From Thalassia testudinum (Eukaryota > Streptophyta > Magnoliopsida > Alismatales > Hydrocharitaceae): a stretch of 64,000 nt of DNA. Shown one piece after another: positions 10,362-23,028 of the stretch. Under the pieces are notes generated by a model. That model was not told where the DNA came from and ran no database searches. It was given only the letters and a program-made list of their open reading frames with translations. The stretch's first letter is position 1. Every line of letters starts with the position of its first letter. The DNA is taken from contig JAZHRO010000073.1 in NCBI GenBank assembly GCA_037157565.1, positions 18,916,501-18,980,500 of the forward strand. Reading direction: 5' to 3'. Made by a program: the position numbers and the translations under genes.

Positions 10362-11142
10362 TACTTTTATGAGATTTGAGAGGTGCATTGTTCATGCAAT
10401 AAGATTTCATATTGTTATATTCTTATTTGGTAGTAAGTAAAATGCATATTACGGGATTGAAAATTTTATGTAAAAAAATATCACCTTATTATGAATGATT
10501 TGAGAAAGCATAACCGTAGAGGTTGAGCATAAATGACATCATGAATGGAAATTATAGCAAATCAAAATTTGGCTTACCACAGGGAAGTGAAATAACTGGC
10601 ACATGAAAGGTTCAAAAAAAGTACAAGTTTCATATAAAGTAAACATGATATATCACGAGAAGCAAATGGTGGGAAACATGGACACCACATACTAGCCACG
10701 CACAACGCCAACACCATCGCCCCTTCATTCTCCTCACACTCATGTCCCCTACATGCACCGAGAACGCTAATGCCCACGTCCTCTCTTCGAGGAAACACCC
10801 ATTGCGCGCACCCCCCCCCCCCCCCCCCCCCAGGTCCTCCCTCTCCATTGAGATCGGGCACCCAGCACCACTTGCTTGATCTCTCTCCCTTACGTACTGA
10901 CCACCCGTGCCCCCCCCCCAACTCAAATCACTCGATCTCTCCACCCACACGAAGACAGATGCCCACCCACGTTTTCTCCTCTCCCTCTTGAATCTCAATA
11001 GTGACAACACCCCCTCTCTCGAGCTGACACCCACTACAACCGACTGTGCATCGTCGCATTCTCTTGGCAGAGACGAACAACACCACCACGACCATGCCTT
11101 CCATCTCTCGGCTCCTTCTCTCCCTCGACAACAACCCTCGCC
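10362..11142. other. No gene; C-rich low-complexity DNA
   Basis: From about 10690 the plus strand is strongly C-rich, and open frames appear on both strands purely because of composition. None has a recognisable domain. A 21-base C run lies at 10811-10831 and a shorter one at 10911-10919. Confidence 0.5.
10811..10831 (+). repeat. Poly-C run of 21
   Basis: Twenty-one consecutive C residues are seen directly. Such a tract could form G-quadruplexes on the complementary strand. It is also a common place for sequencing or assembly length errors, so the exact length should be treated with caution. Confidence 0.9.
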
Positions 11143-12660
11143 TGTCACGCCCCAAAACGCAGACCCCTAAATGAGGATCAAAATTTCGAGGAATGGCAAC
11201 AGAAGAGGTGCTAATTTATTTAATTTAGGTTGTACTTAACTAAGTCAAGCTATAAAAAAATTCCATTTATCATGTAAAATGGAAGAAAAGGGGAAAGGAT
11301 GGCATGGAGTTGAAACAGAAAAGTAGTAACAAGGCATAAAAATTTACTAGTCAACAGAGCCTACATAAACTTCGCAGCGACAAAACCAGCATGTCGACGT
11401 CTCACGATTGCAGCAACCTAAAAGTAGGTCACAAAGTAGGGATGAGCCAATCGACTTAGTGGGGAACAAACATCTACTGTATTGCAATTAAAACACAGGG
11501 TAGTGTACAATCTCACTAGCTAGCTAGATCCCTAGCCTAACACAGAACCTCAGGTTTCAACCTGAACCCGAATACAACTTGACGAATTACTGTGGTCCCA
11601 CAACCCCTTCATCAAGCTGCCCCAAAATCCCTCCCATGATTTGGTATTATTAATTTATTCCCTCACTCGCTTCAATGATCAGAGTCTAGAATCATCCCTC
11701 TCTACCAGAGGAGATTGAGATGCATCATTTCCTTTGAATTCCAGCATGATAGCCTCTTCTTGATCAGGAGAGAGCCTAACAAGTCTGTTGATTCTCAAGA
11801 AAGGCGTGCCCGTTCTTGACGTATCGAGAACATTGTTGACCTCAGTCAGAAGAGTCGGGGATCTTAGGAGCTACCCAGGCCTATCCTTTGCGATCATGAA
11901 GCACAAGCCCAATTTGTGTCCAACAAGGATCAGTCACAGATCAAACCAGATCATCATGGTAGGATTAGTTAAAATTGTCGAGCCACACCAATGCTTTCGC
12001 TAAGAGTAGCTCCCCGTATAGCACATCCTCGGGTGTGCCCTCCCAATCCGTCGTTGGACGGGATCTCAACCAATCCATCATAGTACCCCGGCACTTCAGT
12101 ATCCACGGGTGCCAAGTGAGCCTCTAGCAAAGTACCAAGTACCCTCTGCATCCCCCGTTGCGCCTACAGGCACCTACAGAGTCTACAGCCACGAGTACCT
12201 CAGCATCAAGTCGGATTTAGGTGCATTTAAGTACCAAATACCAATGACGGTCCCTGGCCTATCACCGCATCTAGAAACCCTCCAAGTTTCACGGCAGAAA
12301 ACCCTTGGTAGCCTCCAGCTATCGCAACACCTCGGGTCCCCCACTCGACTAGTAAACCCCTGGTTATCCAAATCCAAGGTTTTTCGAGCTCACCTATTCG
12401 ACCTAATCACTTCTTAAACCTTTTCCTTTCCCCTAGTCTAACCCAGAGTAGACAGCCTTAATTATCTACTGGATCACCTGGGGTCTTGACCCAAAACCTT
12501 AGGATCCAAGCATTTCCTTTGTTAGACTCTAGCTGAGTCATCAACAGGTTCAACATTTAAGGTTCAATCCTTTACTTGGCCAAATTAAAATGAACTTTTA
12601 ATCATCTTCTTAGAGCTTAAGAGTTCCTTGTCTCTTAGCTCAAACAGGGTGGAGCATGTG

Positions 12661-12965
12661 CACTAGTATCGGTACTAAACCCTAGTACCGTTGCTGGGCA
12701 CCCCCAGTATAATACCAAAATTCCCAGCCAGCATTGGTATTGACCACCAGTACTGGTGCTGGGCGCCAACAGCCTTTTCCAAGTACCCCAGCCAGTATCG
12801 GTACTGGGCACCAGTACCAGTACTGGGTAGTCCCAGTCATGCCAACCGAATGCATCCAGTACTAGTACTGGGTGCCTTCAGTACCCTTTTGTGCTCATTA
12901 CTTGCCGGTGCTAAAATCAACTAATACCGGTACTGATTGCTAATATCAGTACTAGGTGCTTCCAG
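12661..12965. repeat. Array of AGTACNGGTACT-like motifs
   Basis: GTATCGGTACT, CCAGTACTGG, GTACCAGTACTGG, AGTACTAGTACT and AATACCGGTACT-type motifs recur about a dozen times in 300 bp, often flanked by GGGCACC or GGTGC. They are degenerate relatives of the palindromes in the copia LTRs at 37951 and 41132, but the surrounding sequence is not the same. Confidence 0.65.
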
Positions 12966-13184
12966 CACCCAGACGAAAGTGCCAACCATCCAAATTACAT
13001 ATTTACAAGGTTAATCCAACACTAAAGCACAATCCTACCATTTTACATGCAAACACGGATTGTATACCCAATACTCCTTTTCTACCATTCCTAGTCATAG
13101 GAACAAAAGAGGGTATCAAGGAGAGAAAACCCTACCTCAAATGGAGCTCGTTCTCCCTCTTCTTGCCATGCACACAGCACCATC

Positions 13185-13440
13185 AGTAGCAGCATCAACC
13201 GCAACAACAGGAGCAGCTATAACACCAGCAACAGCAACACCAGCTGCAACCCTCCTCCTTTCTCTTCTTCTCCTTGCAGCAGCCTCGACAGTAGCAGCAA
13301 CAGCAACTTCAATAGTAGCTGTAGCAATAGCGACTTCAACAACAGCCACAACCACAACAACAATAGCGAGAACAACAAAAACAGCAACAGCACTAGTAGA
13401 TCTCCTCCTCTCCTTCCCTTCTTCTCATGTAGCAGCAACA
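13185..13440. repeat. Degenerate CAA/CAG/ACC triplet-rich DNA
   Basis: Triplets of the type CAR and ACM dominate. They give Ala/Thr/Val-rich or Leu-rich reading frames on every strand. This is composition, not a protein family. Confidence 0.6.
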
Positions 13441-13514
13441 GCTACAATGGCTAGAGCAGTATGTTATGGACAAGACATCAACAACCATAATAAAGCGTTA
13501 ATGTTAGGTTTTTG

Positions 13515-13532
13515 TCCTTAGCAATGGCGCCA
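13515..13532 (-). other. Decayed tRNA-Asp-type primer binding site
   Basis: On the minus strand this reads TGGCGCCATTGCTAAGGA. The complement of the 3' end of plant tRNA-Asp, used by many Athila and Tat elements, is TGGCGCCGTTGCCGGGGA. The four differences are all transitions. A TG follows at 13540 on the plus strand, which would be the terminus of a minus-strand 5' LTR. Confidence 0.6.
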
Positions 13533-13539
13533 AAAAATA

Positions 13540-16210
13540 TGATCGTCGACTACCGATTCACATTAAAAATGGTGTTTTAAATGTCGTTGTTGTAGTATAT
13601 GTCACAAATGCAAATTGATGTCACATCAATTTTATTTATTTACATAATTTTATTCTAGGTCATTCAGTAGGAGGCAGTTATTGATATACATCACTCTTTA
13701 AGTCCAAAAAAATTCTTTTATTCAAAAAATTGTTGACTTTATTTACAAAAATAAATAAATAAATCAATGAATGAAAAAATTTGGTTAATTATTTACAAAA
13801 GAATCAGTTAATGTGCATTACAATTCTTGAAAACATATATACACAAACAAGCATTAAAAAACTATATATAATTATTCTTTGTTAGTTATATACAACTACT
13901 ATAAAGAATAACTGAGTATAGATATAAAAATAGTTAATGATATCTACCATACTAAATCATAATAACATACTAATATCTATAGTAACATATATTGTTTATA
14001 CAATAACATATATAAATGTCGCTAAAGCCTTAGTAAAATAGCTATCTATACTAACATATAAGTATATTTACAGTGACGTATATATACATTACTAAAACCT
14101 TAGTAACATAATTATATAACCAAAGGTAAAAATTGTTACTTACACTAGTGTATATACATATATATAGTGACATATATATATATGTCACTAAAGCTCTTAT
14201 TTATATACATATAAAAGCTCAAAAATACTATCATATTTATACGTATACATATATACATACTATATATATATATATATACTATACATACGTATACTTATTT
14301 ATTTACATTATTTATATACTTATACTTTATACTATGAGTATACTATATATTTACATATATACATATGCACAAACATGCACACACATAGAGCTCAGAAGAC
14401 TCAACACTTAGCTGGTAATAGCTCTCTTTTCTCCCCACTTAACACACAATCACTGTTCACTTAGTCAAAAATTAAGTTTATTAGTGGGCAGACTGCCATT
14501 TCGAGGGATACGCAGTACGTTTTACAAGATGAGACCAGACCTTTACTAAGGCCACCTTAGTTTATATTTAGGTTCATTAAATCCAGTTCAAACTCATCCT
14601 TCGACCACACAGGCCTGCACACCTGTGCACTTACGTGCACACGCACGCACCCACGCATGCTCGCAAGTGTATTCAACACGTGAATCGAGAATATGTAGCA
14701 ATGTTCATGTTTGGTGCCTTGCATTGTGATGACCAAAACGCTAAGGTGAGAAAAACCATTTATATCGTTGTGTGTGGTTCTCCACTACCGACTTGGCACT
14801 ACGTTGGAGCAGCCCTAAGGCGCTACAGTGCTTTGCGATTGTATGAAGAGCTTGATTTTAGCCCTAGATTTGAGGGCCTTATTTTAATATTATTTTAAAT
14901 TAAATTGTATCATTAGAGAGACCTTATATAGGGCTACATAATTATATAATTAATTTACATAAATAAGTTATTTACCTATATAATAAAATTAGTTTAAGTT
15001 GGCTGATTATACACATTAAATTAGAGTTTAATTCATTAATTAAAGTATAAATTAGTGACTTAATTACAAAATTGACTTTATACAGAGTTTATATACATAA
15101 TAAATTATGTATTACACATTTTTATTATATTTTAGAAGTTTTATTTTAATTTATAGATAATTAAATATTGGTTTAAGATAGTTTTTCATATAAATAATTT
15201 ATAAATGCTATAATACAATAGAAATACGGTTTAAATAAGTTGAAAATACTTAATATAATATAATACAAGTATACACTATAAATTATCTCAGCATTAACTT
15301 AAATTACTAATTTATTTTATTTTAACTTAATAAATTACCTAATTAACTTAATAACTTAATTATCTACTGTAAATATATAATTAAATTAAATTACTGGTAT
15401 TATAATATTCATAATACATATATAGATACGTATGTACAGTATGAGATATAAATATGTACATTTAAATAGGTTTATATAATTACTTAGTTATTATACATTT
15501 AAGTTATATATATTATTATCTAATAATACAATTAAGATATATATACACAGAATTATTCTAAATACTTAATTTAATATATAGAGTACATATATGAGTTATA
15601 TAGAGCTATTTTATACATATTATACAACATTTACATTAGTTAGATTTAATTAGTATATACAAGTATATACATAATATATATGATATTTTTGGGAGTTTTT
15701 GGTGTTTTTCTAACTTTTATGGTTTTATACGTATAGGAGAGATAGGGGATGAGAGAGAAAGAGTGAGATGAGAGAGATAATTCTTTTTGCTGTTTTTCAA
15801 GTTTAATTCTTTTATTAAGTTTTAAGGCATACCGAACCGTTGGCTAATATGTTCTACCAAGCCAGGGGTTCAGAATACCTTAAAACTTTGCATACACTTA
15901 GAAAAATATCTGCTCTTACTCAAGATATGTTTATTTTATTTTTTGAAATTTTTTATAGTTTTTATTTATGTGCAAAGCAACACAATTCTAGGCCTTGAAA
16001 GGTATTTCATAATGATCCTAAAGCCTAAAGTGGACTCTAAGTGCTGGAAATCGGGTAAAAACATCCAAAAACATCCAACACTTCACATAAAAGATATGCA
16101 AACAGTTAAACATGATTTCCACTTCAAATTTCATTAATTTTCATAATTGGATAATTAATTCATGATACAAATAGCTGATAAAGAATCTTAATAACAAATT
16201 ACAAGTAATT
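13540..16210. other. No gene; AT-rich DNA, possible LTR, TA microsatellites
   Basis: The first part may be the LTR belonging to the primer site at 13515-13532. From 13850 to 14370 there are TA and CATA-type repeats. 14600-14680 is rich in CACGCA. 14900-15700 is nearly pure AT-rich sequence with no frame of note. The LINE begins after it. Confidence 0.5.
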
Positions 16211-16222
16211 CTACTTTGGGAG

Positions 16223-16687
16223 TTGAGGCTTAAAGAACCAAACCAGATGCAGCACCTGAGTCCTCCTGCAGTTGAGGTTCCTGAGCCCAAAAAGAGGGAG
16301 GACTACCATTGTATTATGGCTGAGAAGGACCTGATGGAAGATGCTGCAACACCTGCTGAAAATAGATTAGCTCTGATAGTCAAAGAGGGTGATTGTTTAG
16401 AGGTTACTGAGACTGATTTGGCAGAGTCTAAGATGAATTGCAGTGTGGAATTGGGCAGTTTAGAAAGGGAGTTGAGGCTTAAAGAGCAGAGCCAGTTACA
16501 GTTTGCTACTCCAACTGATTTGCAGTATGGCTGTGGGTCCAAACAAAAGAGAGGCGTGGGCAAATCTCCATATGTGCTGCGAAGGAGAAGAAAGGAGCAT
16601 CCTATTGTGGAGCAAGATATTGCTAAATCTATTATGGTAGAATATGTGGGTTGCAAGGTCAATGGGGATCTTTCAAGTGAGAAATGA
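16223..16687 (+). pseudogene. LINE ORF1, C-terminal fragment
   Basis: A 154-codon frame ends in TGA at 16685-16687, overlapping the ORF2 ATG as ATGA. A segment beginning ELRLKE occurs twice, near residues 1-15 and 85-100, so the frame contains an internal duplication of about 250 bp. No RNA-binding domain or zinc knuckle remains, as expected if the N-terminal part was lost by 5' truncation. The link to ORF1 rests on its position and the ATGA overlap, not on a recognised domain. Confidence 0.6.
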
Positions 16688-19600
16688 GAGTTTTGTCGTG
16701 GAATGTGCGTGGGCTACGCAACAAGCAAAGAAGGGCTTCTCTTTGTAGATATCTCTCTGAGTGGGAGATAGACTGTGCCCTTTTACAAGAGACTCACTTG
16801 GAGAGGGAGAATGGTCAAGAATGGGACTGTTTCAAACAATCTGGCCATAGTGATATTGTGGCTAAGGGTGCTGCTGGTCGGTCTGGTGGTATGGCTTTTT
16901 GGTGGAGAAAGTCTGCCATTTCAGTAACTGAGATTTTTCGTGATAGGTTCTTAATTTCCTGCAGGTGTCAATCTCCCCAAGGTGATATGGAATGGTTTAT
17001 ATCATGTATTTATGGTCCTTGTGTGGCAGCAGAGAGGGTTGGCTTGTGGGAGGAACTTTATGCAATGCATCAAAGAGTACAAGAGACTCCATGGCTGTTA
17101 GGGGGTGATTTCAATTGTTATCTTTCTGGTGATGACAACCCAGATGGGAGAATGGACAGTTCTTCAACAGGCTTCCAATTGGCTGTGCAGAACATGGGCT
17201 TGACTGAATTTCCCATCAGTGGTGTGGAATATACTTGGAGGAATGGAAGTGGATAGATTTCCAAATTGGACAGGTTCTTTGGCAGTCCTAGTTTGTTAGA
17301 GAGTTTTCAGTTATCAGCTGTTTTGAGCCTTGATAGGCCGTTCTCTGACCACACGCCTTTGGTTTGGGACAGTGGGGTGAATGCAGACACGGGGACATAT
17401 TTCAAACTCAAGAGATCTTGGTTTAGGGAAGAAGGCTTTGTGCAAATGGTTTCTCAGTGGTGGCAGAGCAAGGATGTTCAAGGCACTGCCACACAGCAGT
17501 TGGCTGCAAAATTGGTTGGTTTGCGTGAAATGTTGAAAGAATATGGGCAGGCTGTGAACTTGATTAGAGACCAGAAGAGGAAGGAAGCCTTGACAGTCAT
17601 CAGGGATTTAGATATGAAAGAGTGCAGGCTGAATTTGGACCAACAGGAGCAGCAATTGAGGCAGCAAATGCAAGCAATTGTGAGGGATGAAGACCTGAAA
17701 ATTGAAATGGATTGGCGGGAAAAATCCAGACAGCTTTGGCTTAAAGAGGGTGATGCGAACACAAAATTTTTCCATCTTGCGACCAGTGCTAGAAGGAGAT
17801 TCAACCTTATTTCATCTATTAAAGTTGAAGAAAGAAATATTACCTCGGTTAAGGAGATCAGATCTGAAGCAACAAAATTTTTTAAAGAAGCTTCCAAGGC
17901 AACTCCAAGAGGTTCATGGAGGATGGCAGCAATGGATTTCCCTTGTGTAAATAATGAATAGAGTGGCATGCTTGTGAACCCTATTTCTGAACAGGAAGTG
18001 CTAAAGGCCATTAAAGATTTAAATAATGAAGGGGCTCCAGGTCCAGATGGTGTTCAGGTGTTTTTCTACAGAGAGCTATGGAATGTTGTTAAGGTGGATG
18101 TAATGAAGGTCATCCATGAGTTTGAAGTGGGTAACTCTGGTTTTGAGAGGCTAAACAAATCCTACCTGTTTTTGTTGCCCAAGAAATCAAGTGCAGAAAG
18201 ATTTTCTGATTACAGACCCATTGCGTTATCAAATTCCATCTACCTTATTATTAGTAAGGTTATTGCTAATAGATTGCGGGAGGTTTTAAAGGATTTGATT
18301 ATGCCTGTTCAATCAGCTTTTCTTCCTGGGAGATCGTTACAAGAGTCATTCATTGTGGCGCAGGAAATTGTAATGGGGTGGCAAAGGAGAAAATCAAAGG
18401 CTTTCTTATGGAAAGTAGACTTCTCAAAAGCCTATGATTCTATCTGCTGGTCATACTTGTGGGAGATCCTTAAAAGGAGGAAATTTCCACCCTTATTGAT
18501 TCAATGGGTGAAGAGATGCATTACGACAGCCTCTTTTTCCCCATTGATAAATGGTAAACCGTGCCGTTCTTGGATTCAGCCCCAATGTGGAGTAAGGCAA
18601 GGTTGTCCTATTGCCTCTCTAATTTTTAATCTTGCGGTGGATACTTTGGCTAGGTTTGCCTGCAAATTGGCTGTGGATGGTTTTATAAGGGGGTATTCAA
18701 TGTCTAATCATAGGGCTCTAGCTCCTATACTTCAGTATGCTGATGATACTGTTTTTCTTGTAGAAGGGGGGAAGAGAGAAGCGCAGGCTTTGTTACATAT
18801 GGTTAAATTGTTTGGAGAGGTTTCTGGGCTCAGATTGAATGGAAGTAAATCTTCCCTGGTCTGTTTTGGGATGAATGATGGTTTACAGAATGAGATCTCT
18901 GCCACTCTTGGTACACCTGTGGTGCCACTACCGATTAAATATCTGGGTCTGCCTTTGAAATGTTCTAAGCTGAAGAAAGCAGATTGGTCTTTCCTCTTTG
19001 AAAAGATAGCTACAAAATTGGAGGGCTGGAGCAGTAGATACCTATCAAAAGGGGGGAGGTATATATTACTGAATTCTGTTGTCACATCGATTCCTGTTTT
19101 CTTCTTCTCTGTCCTGAGAGCTCCAAATTCTATTTGGAAAAAGCTGGAGGTGATGCGGAAAAGATTCTTTTGGAAAGGGGCCTCCCATAAAGGGGCTTTC
19201 TTTCAACCCTTAAAATGGGAGTTAATTTGCAAACCAAAGAAGCTGGGAGGCATGGGTGTCAGATCCCTTAAGGAATTCAATGAAGCTTTACTGTTGAAAT
19301 GGGCTGTTCGGTTACTGCAGGGGAAAAAAAAACTTGGACAGAAATTATTCAGGACAGTTATGAGAGTACCAATGATGAGATAAATCGTCTTAACCCACGT
19401 AAACCATCCCCGTTTTGGCTTTCTGTGGTGCATGCCTTGAAGGAAAATTGGAACTTTTTCAAATCTGTTTTAGGTGATGGAAAAAGCTTTAAGTTTTGGC
19501 TGGAGAATTGGGGGCACGGAGGGACGCTTAAAGATAGGTTCCCCCTTGCTTATGCTGCTGCAGCAAATAAAAATGCAGTGGTAGCTGATTATTGGGATGT

Positions 19601-20219
19601 GGTTTCGGAGCAGTGGCTGTTAAATATTGGTGGGAGAAATAATCATGAAACAAGAACACGCGTAGAGAATGAACGTCTCATGCAAGAGCTTGCTGCTTTC
19701 AAACCCATGCCTCATGAATATGATACATACAAATGGGAAGGTAATTTTTCTACTGCGGCTGCTTATGACAAATTGATAATGTCCTCCAGGATGGCGGAAG
19801 ATGAAGAAATGGGGAAAAAGCTTTGGAAGTTAAAAATACCATTAAAGTTACAAATTTTCTTATGGCTGTGCAGGAGGGATGGTTTGATTACTGGAGATCT
19901 GAGGCACAGAAGGATGGGGACCCCAACCCAGTTTTGTTATTTGTGTGGGTTGCATAATGATTCTACATATCATATCTTCTCTTCATGTGCTATCACTGAT
20001 TATGTTTGGAGGAGAGTATGCAATGAGTCCTTACCCACCTGGGGAAATTTGTGGAGCTGTCTGGTAGATGGGAATAAGCCTTATATACATATGGTGGCGG
20101 TTCTGTGGGCGGTATGGAGGGCTAGAAATGAGTGTGTTTTTCAGGAGACCCCAGCTCATGTGGAAAACATTGTAAATTTTTGCTGGAGGCTCATACAGTA
20201 CTGGGAGTCGAACTTGTAA
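16684..20219 (+). pseudogene. LINE ORF2: endonuclease and reverse transcriptase, broken
   Basis: The start is ATG 16684 (MRVLSWNVRGLRNK), the typical N-terminus of plant L1 endonucleases. Endonuclease motifs QETHL, GGDFNCYLSGDDNP (about 17101) and SDHTPL (about 17344) follow. RT spans about 17970-18800 with FLPGRSLQESF, VDFSKAYDS, CGVRQGCPIASLIF and catalytic YADD at 18736-18747. A C-terminal CYLC...H...C finger (zf-RVT type) lies near 19940-20005. In-frame TAG stops at 17254 and 17959, and one frameshift in the A9 run at 19324-19332, inactivate it. The protein would nick target DNA and prime reverse transcription on it. Confidence 0.93.
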
Positions 20220-20289
20220 ATTATTTTTTTATTATCAATAATAGCTCTCCTGGTTTGCTATCGGTGATTCGATAGCATTCCTTTCTTTC

Positions 20290-20298
20290 AAAAAAAAA
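20290..20298 (+). other. LINE 3' A-tail
   Basis: Nine A residues follow a 70-bp untranslated segment after the ORF2 stop. The length and position fit a short LINE tail. Confidence 0.65.
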
Positions 20299-22853
20299 GT
20301 TAAGGTTCAATTTCAATACATGAAAGCTTGTACATGACATTTTACAGTTGTACATAGGGTCAGCTAAGTTCTATCTCTGAAAACACTCAAATCTCCAACT
20401 CAAGACAGCCATATCACTGGCTACAGACAGCTAAAACCAATTGTTACTATTGTCAAATTCAGTAGTAGTTGCTGCTACTAATGCTGCAACAAATTAGCGG
20501 CTCAAATACTGCTCAAATTCAGCAGTTTCTTCCCAATATCAGCAGCTAAGAGTTGTTGTATCAGACGTCTTAAAACAGATATTACTGCTGTGTTACTGTC
20601 CAAAACCCAAGCATGAAATCCTAAAGATCTTCATGTTAAAATCATCATAAAAACAAGTCAACAAGGTTATCCTCAGATCTAATACATTAGATCTAACGAT
20701 CAATAAAGCTCAGCAAATCATTCCATCTCCAAATCATTTGAAATCAGAGTTGAAATTCTCCAAAAAAACTTGTTCAGTAGACAAAACAAAGCAGCCATTA
20801 GCTGCTATTCAGATATGATAATCCCTACTGGAAATCCATCTTTCAACTACTCAAAAATTCTGTCAAAAACTTCAAAAATCTCAATTGACCTTCAACTGTC
20901 AGATTTAAAGCTTTTGCCAGGAAATAATGTCACCCAAACTGGGCTGTTGCTATGGCTCTACCAAAATGATTTGATTATATGAAACATCTGCACACCATTA
21001 ATTGGTGTACATGTGTTCTAGGTGATCCTTTAAAACCAATTGGATCATTGTTCAAGCATCAAATCAGGACATTTGATTCTCATGGGCTTGAGCTATCAAA
21101 CAAAGTTAGAAATCAGGGATTAAGTTTAAAATTGGGCATAAGCATATATAATGATCAAAATCACATTAAAATAGCTTAAGCCCATTGCAATCAAGCCAAT
21201 CAAGCATATGAAAGCTCAATTTGACCATTTAAATCCGATGAACACATGATTACATCAGAAAATCCTCATTCAACTCAAAAATTTGAATTAATGCCAAATG
21301 ACCAAATAAGCACAAATCAAACCGTATTGAGGGTGCTTTTGACTAATGGAATGAATGAATGAATTCACCCTCAGATGGAATTGAATGCACTGTGGATCTA
21401 GAAGCTATGGAGTTTTAGATCCATAGTGATTCTCATGAATGGAGCGAATCGTGAAATAAATCATCGAGGAAATCAATGAATGCGATAGTGATATGGAGAG
21501 GGAGATTAAATGTACATGATGAATAGATGAATTCATTTCCTCTGATCTGAATTGATTAGAGGAGGTGGGTGAGTGGAATACTACCTAATATAATATACTC
21601 TTAACTCTAACAATCAAACCGTTGAATTCACTGTTTGATCTACTCCTAAGCTACTCTAAACTATAGTAATAATACTACACTAATCTAGAAAATAGGAATC
21701 CTATCTAAAGGAAGAAGGTGATGTCCAACGTCACCAGTCGGTGGCCGATGACAAAGAAAGGGGAGAAGACCCATCAGATGATGAGGGAGATATCCGAGAG
21801 CCAATAGCTGTTGGCAGGAGGCAATCGACGGAGGGAGGGAAACCTGCTCTATCATCGCAGGCGATGAAGGGAGGTGAGAAGTTGAGGGAATAGAGCAAAG
21901 GGAACCACTTAAGGGGAGGGAGCGATTAAGTGTGTGCGCGACTCAAGGCAAGTGCTTAAGTAGGTTGATCATTAGATCTGGGCACCACAGTGGTGGAATC
22001 AAGTGCCTAGGTCTTGGGTGGTGGAGATGGAATTAAGGAGCATGTGAGCGTTCAAATCAAAATGCCACCGTTGGATGAGATCTAGAGGGGAAGGTGGTCA
22101 CATGCACCGAAGCACGTGAAACTTCGATTGGAGATCGATCGTCAGATCAAGAGATCAAGGAAGCGATGACCAAGATCGAGCGAGTTCATGAGTTGCTACA
22201 GTGTAAGTGCTCTCACAAGTATTTTGGTGAAATTACATTGAGGTCCTAAATGGCGAAGGGGTAGAGAAATTATGGCGAGGCCCATAAGTGGGTGAAATGA
22301 ATGCGGTGCAGTCCGTAGGAATTGCAAGAAGGTCCCTGGTGGCTATCAAATTGGTCCTTAGAGGTTTTAATGTGAAGAAAATGTATATGCCTAAGGACCT
22401 AAGTGAGAAACTATAAACGTAAGATCTTAATGATGTCCAAATGCAACCAAGTTTTTATTGAAGCCCAATTGAATATTAAGAAAGTTAATTTCACTTTTGA
22501 TTTGAACTTTTGAACCCAAACATGTGTTTATTTTGCAATTGAATCATCATATTTCATTAATGAATAGAATATCTCATTTGATGACCTAATTTCACGTTTT
22601 TACACAAATTGGATGTTTTAGGTCATTTATGTTATTTTCCACACTTAACCCTATTTATGTGTTAATTCAGTAGTATTTAACCTAGTTTCTAGCTTAACTT
22701 GGGTATTTTAACTATGATAAGGCACACCTCATCACAGCACTGACAGTTACGGCAGTAGCGGCAGTAGCTCTCCTCTCTCTTCTTCCCTTTCTCTCGTTGG
22801 GCAACCATCAAATGAGGAGGTGGAGAGTGGCTTGAATAGAAAGGTGAGGGAGG
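20299..22853. other. No gene; unassigned, LTR-like
   Basis: Mixed-composition DNA without a domain-bearing frame. The passage at 21700-22330 is purine-rich. The block before 23085 ends in a TTACA-type LTR terminus, so an LTR is possible, but I cannot identify its partner. Confidence 0.4.
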
Positions 22854-23028
22854 TGGCTTCTTAAGGAAGTCAAAAGAGTTGGCTTCGTAAACAAGCCGAA
22901 GGAAGTGGCTTCCTAAAGAAGCCAAAAAGAGTGGTTTCTTAAAGAAGCCAAAAAGGAGAATGGCTTCACCAGCAAGCCAAGAAGAAAGGTGGCTTCTTAA
23001 GCAACCCAAAAAGAAAACAAGGCTTCCC
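22854..23028. repeat. Minisatellite of GGCTTC...GAAGCC hairpin units
   Basis: Seven TGGCTTC-type units start at 22854, 22880, 22906, 22932, 22961, 22990 and 23020, with spacings of 26, 26, 26, 29, 29 and 30 bp. Most units also carry the reverse complement GAAGCC about 6 bases after GGCTTC, so each unit can fold on itself. The array is purine-rich overall. Confidence 0.85.

Larger units (their letters stand above)
11143..13539 (-). mobile_element. LTR-retroelement debris, probably more than one element
   Basis: The segment starts with TGTCACGCCCC, a typical plant Ty3-type LTR terminus. It ends at a primer-site-like sequence for a minus-strand element (13515-13532). Between these are a palindrome-like array (12661-12965) and triplet-rich DNA, but no Gag or Pol domain. 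I cannot place internal borders. The open frame at 12109-12417 has no family resemblance and I do not call it. Confidence 0.4.
16211..20298 (+). mobile_element. L1-type LINE, 5' truncated
   Basis: It contains the end of ORF1, a full-length but broken ORF2 (endonuclease, RT, terminal zinc finger), a short 3' untranslated part and an A-tail (20290-20298). The 5' edge is placed where the ORF1 frame begins to resemble LINE sequence, so it is approximate. I could not find a convincing target-site duplication. It sits in AT-rich DNA of unknown origin. Confidence 0.9.

Noticed and set aside
10574..11170. Overlapping ORFs of 70-170 codons on both strands
   Set aside because: They arise from strongly C-rich composition, and none has a domain.
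13060..13521. Ala/Thr-rich ORF of 153 codons
   Set aside because: Degenerate triplet repeats give open frames on both strands; there is no protein-like composition.
16140..20330. Candidate LINE target duplication around TTCAATTTC
   Set aside because: The upstream match (TTCAAATTTC near 16125) is inexact, short and not adjacent to the element start.
20560..20571. CAGACGTCTT near the LINE
   Set aside because: A single isolated copy without a cluster is expected by chance and was not counted as an array.
22854..23028. CRISPR-like spacing of repeats
   Set aside because: Spacers are nearly absent, units are degenerate and the genome is plant nuclear DNA.
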